From Desulfatitalea alkaliphila (GTDB lineage: Bacteria; Desulfobacterota; Desulfobacteria; Desulfobacterales; Desulfosarcinaceae), in the NCBI RefSeq assembly GCF_022968795.1, contig NZ_JALJRB010000002.1, positions 124,001 to 188,000 of the forward strand: 64,000 nt of DNA, in the 5' to 3' direction. Positions 1 to 8,175 of this stretch are shown piece after piece. Positions within the stretch are counted from its first letter, which is position 1, and each line of letters opens with the position of its first letter. The position numbers and the translations under genes are program-made. The notes under the pieces are model-generated. The model was not told the DNA's origin, did not search any database, and saw only the letters and a program-made list of their open reading frames with translations.

Positions 1-266
1 CGCCCGTGGCGGATGCCGCGACGCCGGACGAAGCGGCGGTACTTTTTCTGGCGGACAAATTGGTGGTGGGCGACCGTCCCGCCGACCTGCACACCCGCTT
101 CGAACGCAAGATGGCCAAATACGGCAACGATCCCCGGATCGCGAAGGCCATCGCATCGCGCCGGCAGGCCGCCGAGGCCCTTCTGGCCACCGTGGAACGG
201 TGCATCGGCCGCCCGGTGGCCGCCTTGACGGCCGACCTGCCGTTAAAAGGCGAACAGCCCGGATGA
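1..266 (+). CDS. C-terminal fragment, HD-domain-like / NTP-transferase-associated protein
   Basis: This is the 3' end of a gene that starts upstream of the window; the frame is open from the first bases. About 86 residues are visible. They are helical and charged, with a segment ADKLVVGDRP followed by HTRFERKMAKYG that resembles the C-terminal helices of bacterial HD-domain phosphohydrolases. In deltaproteobacteria such domains are often fused behind a MobA-like nucleotidyltransferase, which would fit the molybdoenzymes downstream, but that part is not visible. The stop TGA overlaps the next gene's ATG (ATGA), so the two are translationally coupled. The family call is inference. Confidence 0.5.
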   Translation, partial: PVADAATPDEAAVLFLADKLVVGDRPADLHTRFERKMAKYGNDPRIAKAIASRRQAAEALLATVERCIGRPVAALTADLPLKGEQPG

Positions 267-925
267 CCGCCGACGCCGCCAATGGCCCAACGGTGCGCAC
301 CCTTTATCTGTTGCGCCACTGCGCGCCGGTCCAAGCCTCCGGCGGCAAGCGGTACCTGGGGCAAGCAGATCCGCCCCTTTCGCCCGAGGGCATTCAGCAG
401 GCGCACCGGTGGCGGTACTGGTTCCGCACCATCGCCCTGAGCGCCGTTTATTGCAGCGATCTGCAGCGCGCCCGCCACACCGCCGCGATCGTCTTCGCCG
501 ATCACCCCTTGTCCATCCACCCCCTTGGCGCCCTGCGGGAGGTGCACCTGGGCGAATGGGAGGGCCTTCCCTTCGCGGAAGTGCGACAGCGCGATCCCAT
601 CGCCTATGCCGAACGCGGCCGAGACCCGGCCGCCCATCGGCCGCCCGGCGGCGAGTCGTTCCAGGATCTGCGCGAGCGCGTGGTGCCCACCTTTACCCGC
701 ATCGTCGCCGAGACCCGCGGCGACATCGCCCTGGTGGGCCATGCGGGGGTACTTCGGGTGCTGCTGTGCCACTTGCTGGGCCTGCCCTTGGCCCACCTTT
801 TTCGCATTGGCCAGGACCCCGGCGGCTTGAGTGTCGTCCTGGCGCGGGCCGACAGTTACCGGGTACAATCCGTCAACATTCCCCCTCCCTGCCTGGATTC
901 AGGCCATCGGTTGGTTCAAAATTGA
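263..925 (+). CDS. Histidine phosphatase family protein (CobC/GpmB-like)
   Basis: The protein is 220 aa and cytoplasmic. The phosphohistidine motif is LLRHCAPV with His19. The usual RHG is RHC here. The second catalytic His lies in GHAGV (about residue 160), and ExxLGxWEG is present near residue 95. These are hallmarks of the branch of histidine phosphatases that includes alpha-ribazole and phosphoglycerate-type phosphatases; the substrate cannot be assigned. The ATG at 263 is chosen because it overlaps the upstream stop (ATGA) and gives a normal family length. The stop codon lies inside the -35 box of a promoter for the next operon. Coupling to the upstream gene suggests a shared role, possibly in cofactor nucleotide metabolism. 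Confidence 0.85.
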   Translation: MTADAANGPTVRTLYLLRHCAPVQASGGKRYLGQADPPLSPEGIQQAHRWRYWFRTIALSAVYCSDLQRARHTAAIVFADHPLSIHPLGALREVHLGEWEGLPFAEVRQRDPIAYAERGRDPAAHRPPGGESFQDLRERVVPTFTRIVAETRGDIALVGHAGVLRVLLCHLLGLPLAHLFRIGQDPGGLSVVLARADSYRVQSVNIPPPCLDSGHRLVQN

Positions 926-950
926 CATAACCCTTGGCGTGTGCTATCGA
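922..950 (+). promoter_or_regulatory. Sigma70-type promoter, extended -10
   Basis: TTGACA at 922-927 is followed by a 17-nt spacer and TATCGA at 945-950. A TGn extension precedes the -10 at 942-944. The site lies 59 nt upstream of the ATG of the molybdopterin enzyme and overlaps the stop codon of the preceding gene. It probably drives the two-gene molybdoenzyme unit. This is sequence inspection only. Confidence 0.6.
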
Positions 951-1008
951 CCCTGCATCCATTTCCGGACCCGAACACAGTTGACCTGGAAAAAACGCAG
1001 GAGTGAGC

Positions 1009-3108
1009 ATGGAATCGATCTATACGGTGTGCGGTATGTGCACGGTGCGCTGTCCGATCATGGCGCGGGTGGATAGTGGCCGCGTGGTGGATCTGCAAGG
1101 CAACCCCCATGTACCGACCATGGCGGGCGGTCTGTGTCCGCGTGGAGCGGCCGGCAGGGCCCTGTTGACCGATACGGAACGGCCCAGGACACCGTTGCTG
1201 CGCGATGGCGCGCGCGGTGAAGGGCGTTGGCGCAAAGTGAGCTGGGACGAGGCCCTGGACCATGTGGCGCAGCGGCTCCAGTCCGTGATGGCGGCGCACG
1301 GCGCGCGGGGCGTCGCCTTGTCCGACCGGGGCGGACCCTTTCGGGACATGCACCGCGCCCTGTTGCGCGGACTGGGATCGCCCAACTATTGCAACCACGA
1401 CGCCTCCTGTGCCCGCAACGTCCATCATGCCCACCTGTCGTTGACCGGGCTGGGGCGCAAGGATGTGGCATACGACTTTGCCAACGCGCGTCACGTGGTG
1501 TTGCAGTTGCGCAACATCTTCGAGTCGGTGGACGTGCAGGAGGTGCACCAGCTCACCGGGGCCCTGGAAAAAGGGTGCCGCTTGTCGGTGATCGACATCC
1601 GCGCCAATGTGCCCGCCACCAAGGCACATGACTTTTTCATGGTCCGACCGAGCAGCGATTACGCCTTCAATCTGGCGGTGATCCACACCTTGATCCAGGA
1701 GCGCTGGTACGACCGCGACTATGTCCAACGCTACTTCAAGGATTTCGATCAACTCGAGGCGTTCATCGTGCCCTACACGCCCGAATGGGCCGCGGCGCAT
1801 ACCGGCATCGAGGCGGGTCGGCTGCGCCGCTTCGTGCAACAACTGGCCCAGGCCGCACCGGCGGTGATCTGGCATCCCGGTTGGATGGCGGCCCGATACC
1901 GCAATTCATTCCACGTGTGCCGTTCCATCTACATCATCAACGCCCTGCTGGGCGCCATCGGAAGCCGGGGCGGTCTGCCGCTGGTCAACAAACCCAAGGA
2001 TGTGGGCCGCAAGGGGTTGAAAACCTTCGTCGACATCTTTCCGGCCCCCGAGGAGAAACGAGCCGACGGCGTGGGGTGGCGCCACACCCATATCGAAAAG
2101 GGACCGGGCCTGGCCCACCTGCTCTACAAGGCCATGGAAACCGACGATCCCTACCCGGTCAAGGCCTACATCGCCTACCGCCACGATCCCTTGATGGGAT
2201 TTCCCGACCCGGAGCGACTCAAACGGATCTTCGATCGCCTCGACCTGCTGGTGGCGGTCACCTTCAGCTGGTCCGACACCGCCTGGTACGCCGATGTGGT
2301 CCTGCCCCTCTCCACCTACCTGGAACGGGACAGCCTGATCGCTTGCAAAAACACGCTGCGCCCTTTCTTCTTTCGCCGCCGCCGGGCCGTCGCGCCCTGC
2401 TACGAAACCCGCGCCGATTGGCAGATCGTCGGTGGCTTGGCCCGCCGCCTGGGGCTGCCGCAATTGGATTTTCATTCCATCGAGGACATCTGGCGCTACC
2501 AGCTGGAAGGCACGGGCGTTCAACCGGAGGATTTCGAAGCCACCGGCATGGTGCCCCTGGTCGAGGCGCCGATCTACCGCGACCGGAACGATCTCGCCTT
2601 CAAGACCCCCAGTGGCCGCATAGAGATCGTATCGGAGAAATTGACCCAAAGCGACCTCCCGTCCCTGCTCCCTTATACGCCGGTGCCGGGACCACCAGAA
2701 GGCCGTTTCAGACTCACCTTCGGCCGCTGCGCACTGCACACCCAGGGACACACCGTCGACAACCCGTTGCTCTTCGAACAGATGCCGGAAAACCGCCTCT
2801 GGATCAACACAACGGCCGCCCGCTCCCTGGGCATCGCCGACGGCGACCGGGTGCAGGTGACCCAAAACGGCTATGCGGAAACCATCATCGCCAAGGTGAC
2901 CGATCTGATTCACCCCGAGGCGGTTTTCGTGGTGCACGGCTTCGGCCACACCTTGCCGGTGGAGCGCTTCGCCCAAGGCCGCGGCCTGGCGGACCAGAAA
3001 TTCATGAAAGGGGGACTGGATCTGTGGGACCCCGCCGGGGGCGCCTTGGCCCTGCAGGAGCATTTCGTGGCGGTGAGCAAGGCCGCCGAGGAGAACGATC
3101 ACAAATAG
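1009..3108 (+). CDS. Molybdopterin oxidoreductase, PsrA/PhsA-like catalytic subunit
   Basis: The 699-aa protein has the bis-MGD oxidoreductase layout. An N-terminal [4Fe-4S] site uses Cys8, Cys11, Cys15 and Cys43 (GGLCPRG). The molybdopterin domain follows, and a C-terminal dinucleotide-binding domain contains NRLWINTTAARSLGI and GDRVQV. A Cys at about 134 in DASCARN is a candidate Mo ligand in place of Sec. There is no Tat signal, so the protein is probably cytoplasmic, unlike classical periplasmic polysulfide/thiosulfate reductases. The ATG at 1009 is preferred over an in-frame GTG at 1003 because GCAGGAG sits 5 nt upstream. No FeS or membrane partner subunit is adjacent; the neighbour is a Sec formate dehydrogenase. 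The substrate is unknown. Confidence 0.8.
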   Translation: MESIYTVCGMCTVRCPIMARVDSGRVVDLQGNPHVPTMAGGLCPRGAAGRALLTDTERPRTPLLRDGARGEGRWRKVSWDEALDHVAQRLQSVMAAHGARGVALSDRGGPFRDMHRALLRGLGSPNYCNHDASCARNVHHAHLSLTGLGRKDVAYDFANARHVVLQLRNIFESVDVQEVHQLTGALEKGCRLSVIDIRANVPATKAHDFFMVRPSSDYAFNLAVIHTLIQERWYDRDYVQRYFKDFDQLEAFIVPYTPEWAAAHTGIEAGRLRRFVQQLAQAAPAVIWHPGWMAARYRNSFHVCRSIYIINALLGAIGSRGGLPLVNKPKDVGRKGLKTFVDIFPAPEEKRADGVGWRHTHIEKGPGLAHLLYKAMETDDPYPVKAYIAYRHDPLMGFPDPERLKRIFDRLDLLVAVTFSWSDTAWYADVVLPLSTYLERDSLIACKNTLRPFFFRRRRAVAPCYETRADWQIVGGLARRLGLPQLDFHSIEDIWRYQLEGTGVQPEDFEATGMVPLVEAPIYRDRNDLAFKTPSGRIEIVSEKLTQSDLPSLLPYTPVPGPPEGRFRLTFGRCALHTQGHTVDNPLLFEQMPENRLWINTTAARSLGIADGDRVQVTQNGYAETIIAKVTDLIHPEAVFVVHGFGHTLPVERFAQGRGLADQKFMKGGLDLWDPAGGALALQEHFVAVSKAAEENDHK

Positions 3109-3182
3109 GCTACAATCCGCAATCCGGTCCCGGGAACGGTTGGCGTGGGGCCGGAGCGGCAACGAGGGAGAACGAACCGAAA

Positions 3183-5963
3183 ATGGCGGTAACATTGACG
3201 ATCAACGGCCACGCGGTGGCCTTCCGTCCGGGACAGACCATCCTGGCGGCGGCCGAGGCGGTGGGCATCTCCATTCCCACCCTGTGCCATCTCAAAGGGG
3301 CCACGCCCACCGGCGCCTGCCGTATCTGCGTGGTGGAGGTGGCCGGCGCGCGCACCTTGCTGCCGGCCTGCAGCACGCCGGCGACGGCCGGCATGCAGGT
3401 CCAAACCGAATCGCCGCGGGTGGTGGAAGCCCGGCGCCTGGTGCTGGAGCTGCTGCTCTCCTCGGGCCACCACAACTGCTCCGTGCCCCGAGACCGGGAC
3501 GCGGATTGGACCGATTTCCAACTGACGGTGCAGGCAGAGGACGGGACGGACCGGTTGTGCCCGGTGTGGGGCGACTGCCGCCTGCAGGAGCTGGCCTTCC
3601 GCTACCAGGTGGACGGTTCACGATTCCCCGCCACCGCCACCATCTATCCCACCGAGATGGCCAATCCGCTGATCGTAAGGGATTTTTCCCGCTGCATCCT
3701 GTGCGGCCGCTGTGTACAGGCGTGCAACGAAGTCCAGGTGAACCGGGCCATCAGCCACGGCTACCGGGGCGCCCACAGCAAAATCGTGGCCGCCGGCGAC
3801 CGGCCCCTGGCCGATTCCGAGTGCGTCTTTTGCGGTGAGTGCGTCCAGGCCTGTCCGGTGGGCGCCCTGGTGGAAAAAAAGGCCCGATATCAGTGGCGGC
3901 CATGGCTGTCGGAAAAGATCCGCACCACCTGCCCCTACTGCGGCGTGGGCTGCCAGCAGTGGCTGCATGTACAGGACGGACGCATCGTCAAGGTGACCGG
4001 CGTCGAGGAGGCCGAACCCAATCAAGGCCGATTGTGCGTCAAGGGCCGTTTCGGCTACGACTTCATCTACTCGGAAGAGCGCCTGAAAAACCCGCTGATC
4101 CGCGAGGAGGACGGCTTCCGGGAAGCTTCCTGGGACGAGGCCCTGGATCTGGTGGCGAACAAGTTCAAGCAGATCATCGCCGAAAGCGGCGCGGACGCCC
4201 TGGCCGGGGTGAGTTGCGCGCGCAGCATCAACGAGGATTCCTACAACATGCAGAAGCTGTTCCGGGCGGTGTTCAAGACCAACAACATCGACCATTGCGC
4301 CCGCACTTGACATGCCCCCACGGTCGCCGGGCTGGCGACCACGTTCGGTTCCGGGGCGATGACCAACTCCTTCAACGAGATGGCCCGGGCCAAGATGCTC
4401 ATGGTGATCGGCTCCAATATGACCGAAGCCCATCCGGTGGCCGCCACCTTTGTCAAGAACGCCGTGCTCAAGGGCGCCGAGCTGATCGTGGTGGATCCCC
4501 GGCGCCACAAACTGGCGGAAATGGCGGCCTTGCACGTACCCATCCGGGTGGGCAGCGACATCGCCTTCCTGAACGCCTTGATGCATGTCATTATCGCCGA
4601 GGGTTGGCAGGACAAGCGGTTCGTCGACTCCTGCACCGTGGATTTCGATAAGCTGGCCGCCACCGTGATGCGCTACACGCCGGAGTATGCCGCCGACATC
4701 TGCGGTGTCCCGGCCGACATGATCCGCGATACGGCCCGGCGCATCTCGTCGGTCCAGCCAATGATGCTGTGCTACACGCTGGGCATCACCGAGCACACCT
4801 GCGGCACCCACAACGTGATGAGCATCGCCAACCTGCAGATGCTGCTGGGCAACATGGGCGTCGAGTGCGGCGGGGTCAACCCCTTGCGGGGGCAGAACAA
4901 CGTGCAGGGCGCCTGCGACATGGGCGCCCTGCCCAATGTCTTTCCCGGCTACCAGAAGGTGACCGAAGCGGCCGCCCGGGAGAAATTCCAACGCGCCTGG
5001 GGGGTGGACGGCCTGCCCGAGGCCAACGGCCTGATGATCCCCCGAATGATGGAGGGACTGGTCGACGGCAAGATCCGCGGCTTCTACATCTTCGGCGAGA
5101 ACCTGGCCAATACCGAGCCGGACATCCGCAAGGTGGAACATGAACTGGCATCGGCCGAGTTCCTGGTGGTGCAGGACATCTTCCTCAACGAGACGACCCG
5201 TTTCGGCCATGTGGTGCTGCCCGCGGCGGCCTGGAGCGAAAACGACGGCACCTTCACCAACAGCGAACGCCGCGTCAATCGCGTGCGCACGGCCGGCCCT
5301 CCGCCCGGGGATGCCAGGCCCAATTGGTGGATTTTCCAGCAGATCGCCAAGCGCTTCGGCCAGGAGTGGGCATCGAACAGCGCCCGGGAGATCTGGGACA
5401 ACGAAGTGTCGGTGCTGGCGCCCCAGTTGTGCGGCATCAAGTACCACCGGCTGGAGGGGGACGGGCTGCAGTGGCCCTGCCCGGATGAAAATCACCCCGG
5501 CACCTGTATTCTGCACCGCGACGGTCAGTTCACCTGCGGTCTGGGGATATTCAACCCGGCGGAATGGACCCCGCCGGCCGAGGTGCCCGACGACCAGTAC
5601 CCGCTGGTACTGAGCACCGGCCGCCGCCTGACCCATTACCACACCCGCACCCAGACCGGCCGCTGCGAGGGGCTCAACGACCTGCTGGGCGAAGAGACCG
5701 CCGACATCTCCATGCCGGACGCGCGCGCCCTGGGCATCGCCGACGGGGAGACCATCCGCGTCAGTTCCCGCCGCGGCACCGTCACGGTCAAGGCCAGGGT
5801 CACCGGCGAAGTGCCGGCAGGCATGGTCTGGATGGCTTTTCACTTCCGGGAGGCCAACGCCAATTGGCTCACCAACGCGGCCTTCGACAACATCACCATG
5901 ACGGCCGAATACAAGGCTTGTGCGGTGCGGATCGATAAATTGACCGAAAAGGCATTGGGATGA
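3183..5963 (+). CDS. fdhA: Formate dehydrogenase alpha subunit, selenocysteine-containing (UGA at 4308-4310)
   Basis: This is one 926-residue reading frame in which UGA at 4308-4310 encodes Sec376. The residues around it, HCART-Sec-HAPTVAGL, match the active-site context of Sec formate dehydrogenases. Domain order: [2Fe-2S] ferredoxin domain (Cys35, 46, 49, 63); a His/Cys cluster region (His96, Cys99, Cys126, Cys132); two [4Fe-4S] motifs (CILCGRC from Cys171, and CVFCGEC); the catalytic-domain cluster CPYCGVGC; and bis-MGD domains ending with a formate-dehydrogenase C-terminal fold. This is the cytoplasmic NAD/ferredoxin/hydrogenase-linked class that interconverts formate and CO2. GAGGGAG lies upstream of the start. 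A conventional caller would split it at the UGA into about 375 aa and about 534 aa. No NuoF-like diaphorase is adjacent. Confidence 0.95.
4308..4340 (+). promoter_or_regulatory. Bacterial SECIS element of fdhA (UGA plus hairpin)
   Basis: The UGA at 4308-4310 is followed after 11 nt by a perfect 7-bp stem, GGTCGCC (4322-4328) and GGCGACC (4334-4340), around the loop GGGCT. The loop starts with G and lies 18 nt from the UGA. This fits the published bacterial SECIS model, with a G in the first apical-loop positions about 16-37 nt after UGA. It would recruit SelB-tRNA(Sec). selA, selB and selC are not in this window. Confidence 0.85.
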
Positions 5964-6042
5964 CCTGGTAACTGCAAAATACCGCGCGTCGGCGTTCCTG
6001 CCGAAAAATCGGCCGGGCGCCGCCGGCGGCGGCAATCCGGTG

Positions 6043-6085
6043 CCGGGGCGATGGCATGCAGCGTCCACACCACGCCATCGCCCGG
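6043..6085. repeat. GC-rich hairpin downstream of fdhA
   Basis: GGGCGATGGC (6046-6055) pairs perfectly with GCCATCGCCC (6074-6083), extended by CC/GG with one bulge. It lies in the 147-nt gap between fdhA and a convergent small gene. There is no T-run, so it is not a canonical terminator, but it may protect or end the transcripts converging here. Confidence 0.4.
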
Positions 6086-6110
6086 CCGGAACCCTCAGGG
6101 CCACGTACGG

Positions 6111-6362
6111 TCAGTGGGTCGCAACGCGACTGATGGGATGGTTGCACTTGGGACAGCGGGTGCCGAACTTGCTGACATGGCCTTCCCAATCGCAATTCTC
6201 GCAGACAAAATAGACGGTGTGCGCCAAAACCGGTTTTTTCTTAAAAAAAAGCCGCTTCACGATGCGCAGGGCCAACAGGGCGCCGACCACCGCGGCGGCC
6301 ACATACAAGGCCTGCCGCAGGCTGGTTTCGCCAAACAGGATCATGTCCAAATCCAAATCCAT
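6111..6362 (-). CDS. Small membrane protein with C-terminal zinc ribbon
   Basis: The product is 83 aa. One transmembrane helix (LYVAAAVVGALLALRIV) is followed by basic residues KRLFFKKK and a zinc-ribbon with CENCDWEGH and CPKCNHPI (CxxC...CxxC). The start MDLDLD is chosen because AAGGAG lies about 7 nt upstream on the minus strand; a longer frame has no ribosome site. It is convergent with fdhA and divergent from the DUF350 gene. Function is unknown. A single helix plus a cytosolic zinc ribbon suggests a scaffold or membrane-tethered sensor, but this is inference. Confidence 0.65.
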   Translation of the reverse strand: MDLDLDMILFGETSLRQALYVAAAVVGALLALRIVKRLFFKKKPVLAHTVYFVCENCDWEGHVSKFGTRCPKCNHPISRVATH

Positions 6363-6536
6363 TGCGCGCTCCTTTCGCCACAACCTGACACAAACCAACC
6401 CTTTGCCGGTCCCCTCGCCTTGCCAAGCGCGGGCCCGCGCCTATTGAAAAACGCCGCCTAGTCCGGTAAGGACCGGGCTTCGGTGGTTTCAATCCACACG
6501 CATCATACATGAAGTACACCTCAGAGGGGAACAATT

Positions 6537-6767
6537 ATGGGAACGGGCTTTCTTAGCGTAACGCTGTTCAACCTGGGCATCAACCTGGTTTACACCCTGG
6601 TGGCCTTGCTCGTGGGCATGGCGGCCCTGATCTTCGTCGACAAGCAGCTCTTCAAGAAGATCTGCTTTCAGGAAGAGTTGCGCAAAGGGAACATGGCCAT
6701 CGCCTTGTTCGCCTCGGCGATTCTATTGTTCGTGGCGCTGATCGTCACCTTCGGGTTCAAAGGCTGA
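6537..6767 (+). CDS. DUF350-family two-helix membrane protein
   Basis: The 76-aa protein has two transmembrane helices. Between them lies FVDKQLFKKICFQEELRKGN, which matches the DUF350 pattern of a charged loop followed by KGNxAxA before helix two. An AGAGGGG ribosome site precedes the ATG. The stop overlaps the following ATG (TGATG), so it is translationally coupled to the transglutaminase-like gene. DUF350 proteins are poorly characterised membrane proteins; the coupling is the best functional hint. Confidence 0.7.
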   Translation: MGTGFLSVTLFNLGINLVYTLVALLVGMAALIFVDKQLFKKICFQEELRKGNMAIALFASAILLFVALIVTFGFKG

Positions 6768-7597
6768 TGCTCGGCTGGTCCGGCCTCAAGGCCACGGCCC
6801 TGGCGCTGGCCCTGGTGCTGCTGTTGATGTACGGCTACCATTCGCTGATGTGGCACTGGGAATTCGGTGGCCCGGTGAAAAACGCTCTCGTCGCCCTGAC
6901 CGCCGCGGAGCTGGAAATGCCCCATCTCGACGGCACGGTGGAGGTGATCGCCACGCGGCAGCGCATCGGCAGCCGGGAAATCGCCGCCATGCTGCCCATG
7001 GAGCGGATGGAGAGCAGCTTCTTGGTTTGGCGCCTGGGCGGCGTGGCCAATGCGGCGGCCACCGCCATGGGCGTGGACCGGCGTCACCATGTGGCCAATG
7101 CCTTTCTTGAAGGCTATGTCCCTTTTCCAGTGACCAGCCCATGGATGGCCTGGCACGTCATCGCCCAACGCAAGAAATACATGTTCGATCATGTGCAGTA
7201 TGCCGGCCTGCGGGATGTGTGGCAAACCAGCAAGCAGGCCTTCCACTTCACCCGCGGCGACTGCGAGGACCACGCCATCTTGTTGGCCGACTGGCTGATC
7301 GGCGAGGGGTACGACGCCTGGGTCGCGGTGGGCACGGTGCAGGGGCAAGGCCATGCCTGGGTGGTGCTGTTCGATGCGAACGGCACCGAATACCTCCTGG
7401 AAGCCACCCGCAAGCGGCGCCTGCGCGGCCTCCACCGGCTGCCGCTGACCCTCTCGCACACCGAATACCACCCCCGGATGCGTTTCAACCGCGACCAATT
7501 CTGGTACAACACCGGCCTGCCCCTCACCACTGCCTACCGGTCCTCCCAATGGCGCATGCAAAGCCGCTTCCACCGGGCCCTTGCGGGCCAGTTTTAG
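6767..7597 (+). CDS. Membrane-anchored transglutaminase-like cysteine peptidase
   Basis: The protein is 276 aa. A single N-terminal hydrophobic segment (residues about 8-22) anchors it, with the remainder probably periplasmic. The catalytic triad of the transglutaminase-like fold is visible: Cys166 in GDCEDHA, His196 in GHAWVV, and Asp203 in FDANG. GDCEDHA is typical of bacterial transglutaminase-like cysteine proteinases. These are usually linked to envelope or peptide processing; the target is unknown. The TAG stop lies inside the first copy of a 13-bp direct repeat (7584-7596 and 7606-7618). Confidence 0.75.
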   Translation: MLGWSGLKATALALALVLLLMYGYHSLMWHWEFGGPVKNALVALTAAELEMPHLDGTVEVIATRQRIGSREIAAMLPMERMESSFLVWRLGGVANAAATAMGVDRRHHVANAFLEGYVPFPVTSPWMAWHVIAQRKKYMFDHVQYAGLRDVWQTSKQAFHFTRGDCEDHAILLADWLIGEGYDAWVAVGTVQGQGHAWVVLFDANGTEYLLEATRKRRLRGLHRLPLTLSHTEYHPRMRFNRDQFWYNTGLPLTTAYRSSQWRMQSRFHRALAGQF

Positions 7598-8175
7598 GGC
7601 CCTGTCGGGCCAGTTTTAAGTTTAAAGTTTTAAGTTTTAAGTTGAAGGAATTCTGTCGGTTAGATGTGTGTGTAGGGGGAGTCGGGTGTTTCGGGGGTGT
7701 CGGGAGCGGCAGCGCTGAAACGGCCCTGGCGGTGTTGTGCCCTGGTAGCCGAACCAGCGGCAGCCGGATTGTTTGTGCATGTGGCGTGAACGCTATCCGC
7801 CAAAGACGCTTGCCGCCACACCATGGTGAAAAAAGGTTGCGGGATTGGCCGAACCTTGCTATTTGCAGCACTGGTTAGGCTTCGTTGTTGGTTGGTTCAG
7901 GCTTCAATCCGACACAACAAACACCATCCGGACCGCCCGTGCACCCCGTACGGGGGGCGGCAAAGCGGCATGCTTTTCAATGCCGCCTCGAATACCTGCA
8001 GGCAATGCCCCCGCTCTGCTGTTTTTCTTCCAACTGCTCCGTCCTGCTGTCTGTAATGTCTGCAATCCCGTCATCCGTGGTTGGTGTCTCATATAGCAGG
8101 CTTCACTGTTTTGCAGGCTTCATCGTGGCCGAAAATGGTATCGGCAAACCTTTTGAAACGTACAGGAGAGGAAGA
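7598..8175. other. Long intergenic region with short repeats upstream of the cellulase gene
   Basis: No convincing gene is visible in these 578 nt. CGGGCCAGTTTTA is duplicated at 7584-7596 and 7606-7618. An AT-rich run of TTTAAG/TTTTAAG units occupies about 7614-7642. The rest is of ordinary composition. The cellulase start is preceded by GGAGAGGAAG (8165-8174). The promoter for the cellulase should lie here, but no clear -35/-10 pair stands out. Confidence 0.5.

Noticed and set aside
3183-5963. Formate dehydrogenase gene broken by a stop codon (pseudogene)
   Set aside because: The UGA sits exactly at the FDH selenocysteine position, is followed by a SECIS-type hairpin, and the frame continues intact for 550 residues.
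3618-6104. Long minus-strand open frame opposite the formate dehydrogenase
   Set aside because: Shadow composition; the plus strand carries all family motifs.
6475-6500. GGTTTCAATCCACAC resembling the end of a type I-C CRISPR repeat
   Set aside because: Single short match, no second copy at spacer distance and no cas genes.
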